Shown piece by piece: positions 60,155-64,000 of a DNA stretch of 64,000 nt. Position numbers and translations under genes: made by a program. The DNA lies in the NCBI RefSeq assembly GCF_010389155.1, contig NC_057764.1, positions 41,424,275 through 41,488,274 of the forward strand, read 5' to 3'. The notes under the pieces are model-generated. The model was not told the origin of the DNA. It did not search any database and worked only from the letters and a program-made list of their open reading frames with translations. The DNA comes from Erigeron canadensis. Lineage: Eukaryota > Streptophyta > Magnoliopsida > Asterales > Asteraceae. Position 1 is the stretch's first letter. The number at the start of each line of letters is the position of its first letter.

Positions 60155-61865
60155 GTTATGTTTTCTTGTTTATGTTTATGCACCAATAAGTTACAGTTAG
60201 TGTCATTTATATAGAAGAGTCCTTATTTAATGTATATATATTGTGTAACGCCTTGATTTCATAGAAGAAAATGGTTACTTAAAGAATAAATAGACATTAT
60301 GAAGCCCATATATTGAGTATTAAAAATCTTTACTAAATTGTAATATTCTGCCATTACCAGAAAGTAAGTGAATCATTCTGTAATATACTCATATTCATGA
60401 TCATGCTACATAAAAAACATGTTAAAAAATCTTTTGAAGTAATTAAAACATTAATATTATTATATACTAATGTATAACTCAAACCGTTTTTCTCTCCAAG
60501 AAAAGATTGATGTTGTTTGCACCTCCCAAGCAGACTCTTTATGTCTAACAGTTGCAGTTTTTTGGCACCAGTTTCATTTCGTATGCAGTCAACCATAATC
60601 GCCCTTACTAGATTAAGAACACGGATGATCTAATTATCATTTATCCACGATATTGTGACATTTGTGGGTGTTCCGAGCTCAATGTATCCGTGAATCGTCT
60701 ATATGAACTGGAGTCGAGTTTGTACATCTAACCCGATATATGCTGCTACATTTTGCTAGAGAACCCTTGATGATGAAAAGAGCAGCCTCACAGGCTCAAA
60801 CCCAAGTGTCTTTAAAGGGTAGACCAAAAAGCACACCGTGCACACGTATTTGATATGACTATACGAGGGTATAACATCCTTACAATCTTGTAGTAATGGG
60901 TTATTCGGTTAACCAAAATGTAATGACCATATGGCTTCTAAAAGTGTCTATCCAATAAGGCAATAAGTATGGTAGGAAACGATAGTTTAAATCTAATTAG
61001 AGGATTACATACTCTACTACCACTCTCTACTCAAAAAGACATAGAATTCCATAACATTGACTAACAATATGGAAGTTTATGCAAGCTCTGAAACTGTACT
61101 TTTATCCCAATGTAAAGGCTTATGGGACCCAATGACGACCTGTCTTCTGGATGTATTGGGTAGAATTTTAAGGCTTATAATCCATTTGAATACTAACTGA
61201 AAAAAATAACAATATATATCTACTATTGGGATCGATCACCACAAACAAATAAATGAGACACAGATATAGCCATTGAGAAAAAAAATGACATGAATGATAT
61301 ACTTGGTTTGGGTGAATGAGCCCAATCCATTACCACAAATATTACCACAAATGTCGGATTTCAAGAATGAAGACATTCATTCTCAACATTCTTGAATATC
61401 CTCAAAGTTCACTCGACAAAATTAGATACCATTATAGAGGCTCCCTCGAATATTGCATCTCCTAAGACATACATATGGACGGAGGGAGTCTAACTATCAT
61501 AAGTCCACACCTTTTTCTTGACCTCCTTATCACAAACCCAACAAAAAACTCCTATATCTATAGGCCAACTCTGAACTTCTCTATAAGTTAACTTAATCCC
61601 AAAGTTACCTTGATTATCAAATCTCTCTAATTGACCATTCAAGTTAGTTAAATTCATTATATCTGTATTAAAATGATGTCATCTATACAATTGAAGGGTT
61701 AAACATGTAATCGGCATATCCATTTAGTGTCAAGTGAAAATATAGTTACATCCGTATATAACCTGCCTCATCATAGTATTGATACATACCATAATTACAA
61801 AAAACCGCATCCATATCTGTAATCACAAACTTGAGTCTGTACATCCCAAACATAGCTTTGCCTGG
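60155..61865. other. Intergenic between S1-like copy 3 and the right-end gene
   Basis: Apart from the copy-3 promoter I see no repeat or gene I can name. The open frame at 60354-60596 has no family signature. Confidence 0.5.
60206..60214 (-). promoter_or_regulatory. TATA box, S1-like copy 3
   Basis: Reads CTATATAAA on the minus strand, about 52 bases before the start codon. Confidence 0.55.
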
Positions 61866-64000
61866 TCACAGTATTGATTCCAATTGCTTCAAATTTGGAT
61901 CCAAGTTTTGAGGTGCATAATCTTCTTCAGGAGTGTTGTAGGCATCGGCTATGGCCTTGCCCTTTTCCAGTACATCAGTGGGCACCGTCTGTAGTAGGCT
62001 GCATTTTAAGGTAAAAAAGTTGCATATCTGGGTTAATTGCATGTTTTATATATTGGTCCAATTTTTATCCGGATAATCAACTTTGTTTTAACTCATACAG
62101 CCCTCAAAGTTTATAACATTTTAAAGGTAATTATTGATAGAAACGTACTGATTCAATTGCATAATCGTGAGGTGCTTAGTCTTGAAATAAACCTGACCTG
62201 TTTATTGCATTGACAGCTATGCCGATATTTGACTGCATTGTCTTAACGGATGCATTAGGCTCATTTCTTGATGCATGTAACAACAGTGAATCAAGTTCTT
62301 CCAAGGCTCTTCAAAAAAGAACTCCATTAGAGAAGGGATATTTGTCACACGAATAGGTCTTACAGTTTTCACATGATATGTGAAGAATAAATTACTAAAT
62401 TTATGGAGAACATGGTACCTAAGACATTGATCCACATTATTGGAAGCAGTTTTATTGTTGCCAACTTCATCTGCATACTGTGCTACCTGTACATTCATTT
62501 CAGAACTTCTTATGAACCCATATGTATTCTCAAACATACAATTGTTCACATATTGTCCATTTTGGAAGTACTATTACAAGCTCAGTTTTGTATTTAAAAC
62601 CCCAAGCTATGCTAAGACACGAGAACATATTACTAACTGCAGACCACACTTGGGAGCAATATAAGTTTATTAGATTTCTGGGTTCATCTCAAAACCCATT
62701 GACATTTTGTATATATAAATATATAGTCGAGTATACAAAAGTGTTTATAATGAACTTCAAATACTTCATTAGCTATGTAAAATGAGATGCAATTAGACAA
62801 CTGAAGGCCTCGTATCTTATAACCCGCTCATGACAACAACAACGATACTCAATCCCAAAGAAAGCGCGGTTTGAGGGAGGTATGATGCATACAGCCTTAC
62901 CCCTACCCAAAAGTAGAGAGGCTGCTGCCTGAAGGACCTCTGGCCTAGAGCTTTCATGAGCAACTACTGAATTCAGACGTGGTAATGCGGACGAGTTGGG
63001 CAACTGTCAAAAACGGAACTGAGTTGAAAATTTCAAAAGTGTAATTGGCGAGGACATCTTAACCACGTGTGCTTTTTGGCACCAACTGCATGCCCCTACC
63101 AAGGCTTGGTTCCGGGCATCTTCACCCTGTGTTACCGCCATTGACCAATATAGATTCAAACCCGTGACCGTATTTTCAAAAAGGCGCCATTGACCAGGTC
63201 AAGCAACCATTTGCGGGGGGAGTGGCCACTCGATCTGAGACCAACTGGTTGGAAATGTGTTAAAATGTGAATACAGGTCAAAATTGGTTGGTTGACCCCC
63301 TAATATTTCTTTGTCAATTTTAAGAACAATATGCATGATAAGGCGAAAGAGAATAAACTACTTCTGATCCGAGTGGGAAGAAGACCATCGGATGTCCATT
63401 GCATTTTTATGATTTTAGAGATTATATAGTAACAACACTAACAAGCATGTTTGAACAAAATATGCATTAGAAAATAAACAACTCAACTTTTAACTTGTAC
63501 TTTATAACCATTTTTTATATTGGTCTATTTAATATAAAAGAGAATCCAAATCAACCCATTCATAAGTAATGAATAGAAAGTACTGCTGATTTCATAGAAC
63601 TTACTGCTCGAATGTTCATACGCAGAGATGCTGCTGGACCAGCACGTAATAGACTTCGGCATGCAGCATATTGAGGTTGGTCAGCTTCCAGAGTTTTACC
63701 TATCCAGTATCCAATAAGAAAACTTGTATGAATACTCAGCACTATTATGCGAAAACATACCAACAATCAGGTTGGCATTAGCAGCCCAAGCAAAGGAAGC
63801 AACAGAGCTTTGACTTATGTAGTTCTTATTGCATTACAAGTATCACATTTGCAAAGTCGTCGTTCAAAAAAGAAGTTACATTTGCAAAGTTATGGAGGAA
63901 CTACGGTTACCTAATTCTTTAATCTGCAACTCTGTCAAGATAATAGCTGGTACATAAGCCTCCAAGGGTTCAAGCTTTTTTCTACTCAGCACGGTTAAGA
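61866..64000 (-). CDS. Conserved plant protein, probably plastid (3' part only)
   Basis: The gene enters from beyond the right edge. Visible exons are 64000-63911, 63699-63605, 62486-62419, 62308-62198 and 61998-61866, joined in frame by GT-AG introns, encoding about 164 residues. Recognisable phrases are VLSRKKLEPLEAYVPAIILT, ACRSLLRAGPAASLRMNIRA, RALEELDSLLLHASRNEP and the C-terminus DPNLKQLESIL. I recall this as a plant-specific family of unknown function with plastid, possibly thylakoid-lumen, members. From gene order it may be the counterpart of At2g26340, but that link is from memory. The N-terminus, including any transit peptide, lies outside the window. The intron 62487-63604 contains a reversed SINE. 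Confidence 0.8.
62800..63190 (-). mobile_element. SINE-like element inside the intron of the right-end gene
   Basis: On the minus strand it starts near GGTCACGGGTTTGAAT (box B) and runs to AGGCTGTATGCATCATACCT. On the plus strand the phrase ACAGCCTTACCCCTACCC and the flanking AGAGAGGCTGCTGCCTGAAG resemble well-known plant TS-type SINEs. The open frame at 62773-63003 lies within it and is not a gene. Confidence 0.6.

Noticed and set aside
62773..63003. Minus-strand open frame containing LNSVVAHESSRPEVLQAA
   Set aside because: It sits inside a SINE-like repeat in an intron and does not join the neighbouring exons, which already connect perfectly in frame.

Overview
The window is nuclear DNA from a flowering plant. 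Genes are split by many GT-AG introns, and AT-rich intergenic DNA is full of small transposon relics (MITEs, Helitron ends, tRNA-derived SINEs). The proteins are clearly eudicot. An asterid such as a member of the daisy family is my guess, but the sequence does not prove it. All intron-containing genes were rebuilt by hand on the minus strand from splice sites, reading frame and remembered family sequences. In every multi-exon model the exon lengths sum to an intact frame.

Layout, left to right. 2577-5860: KCS10/FIDDLEHEAD, a very-long-chain 3-ketoacyl-CoA synthase (3 exons). 10195-16175: SNM1, a DNA cross-link repair nuclease (10 exons, 833 aa) with a four-unit internal repeat. 18691-20418: an ARMC7-like armadillo protein (6 exons, 178 aa). 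21801-21873: tRNA-Ala(AGC). 22606-25363: decayed TIR-NBS-LRR resistance gene (plus strand). 25887-29680: FAP2-like chalcone-isomerase-fold fatty-acid-binding protein, carrying an extra hybrid exon. 35144-39902: GPA1, the heterotrimeric G-protein alpha subunit (13 exons, 384 aa). 48023-48104: tRNA-Ser(GCT), minus. 48575-60154: three dispersed self-incompatibility S1-like secreted proteins. 61866-64000: the 3' part of a conserved plant gene that runs off the window.

The order FDH - GPA1 - FAP2 recalls Arabidopsis chromosome 2 (At2g26250, At2g26300, At2g26310 from memory). The core therefore looks like an old collinear block, into which SNM1, ARMC7, a resistance-gene relic and the S1 cluster are interleaved. 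No operon-like or pathway cluster is evident; the genes serve cuticle lipid synthesis, DNA repair, plastid fatty-acid binding, G-protein signalling and secreted peptide functions.

The most notable observation is in FAP2. A tandem duplication inside the gene fused the end of exon 2 to the middle of exon 1, giving a 423-nt exon that is in frame whether included or skipped. Other points of interest are loss of two normally conserved cysteines in all three S1-like proteins, an exact 96-bp repeat period in SNM1 exon 1, a head-to-head pair of Helitron-type fragments, and two long foldback elements flanking the middle S1 gene.
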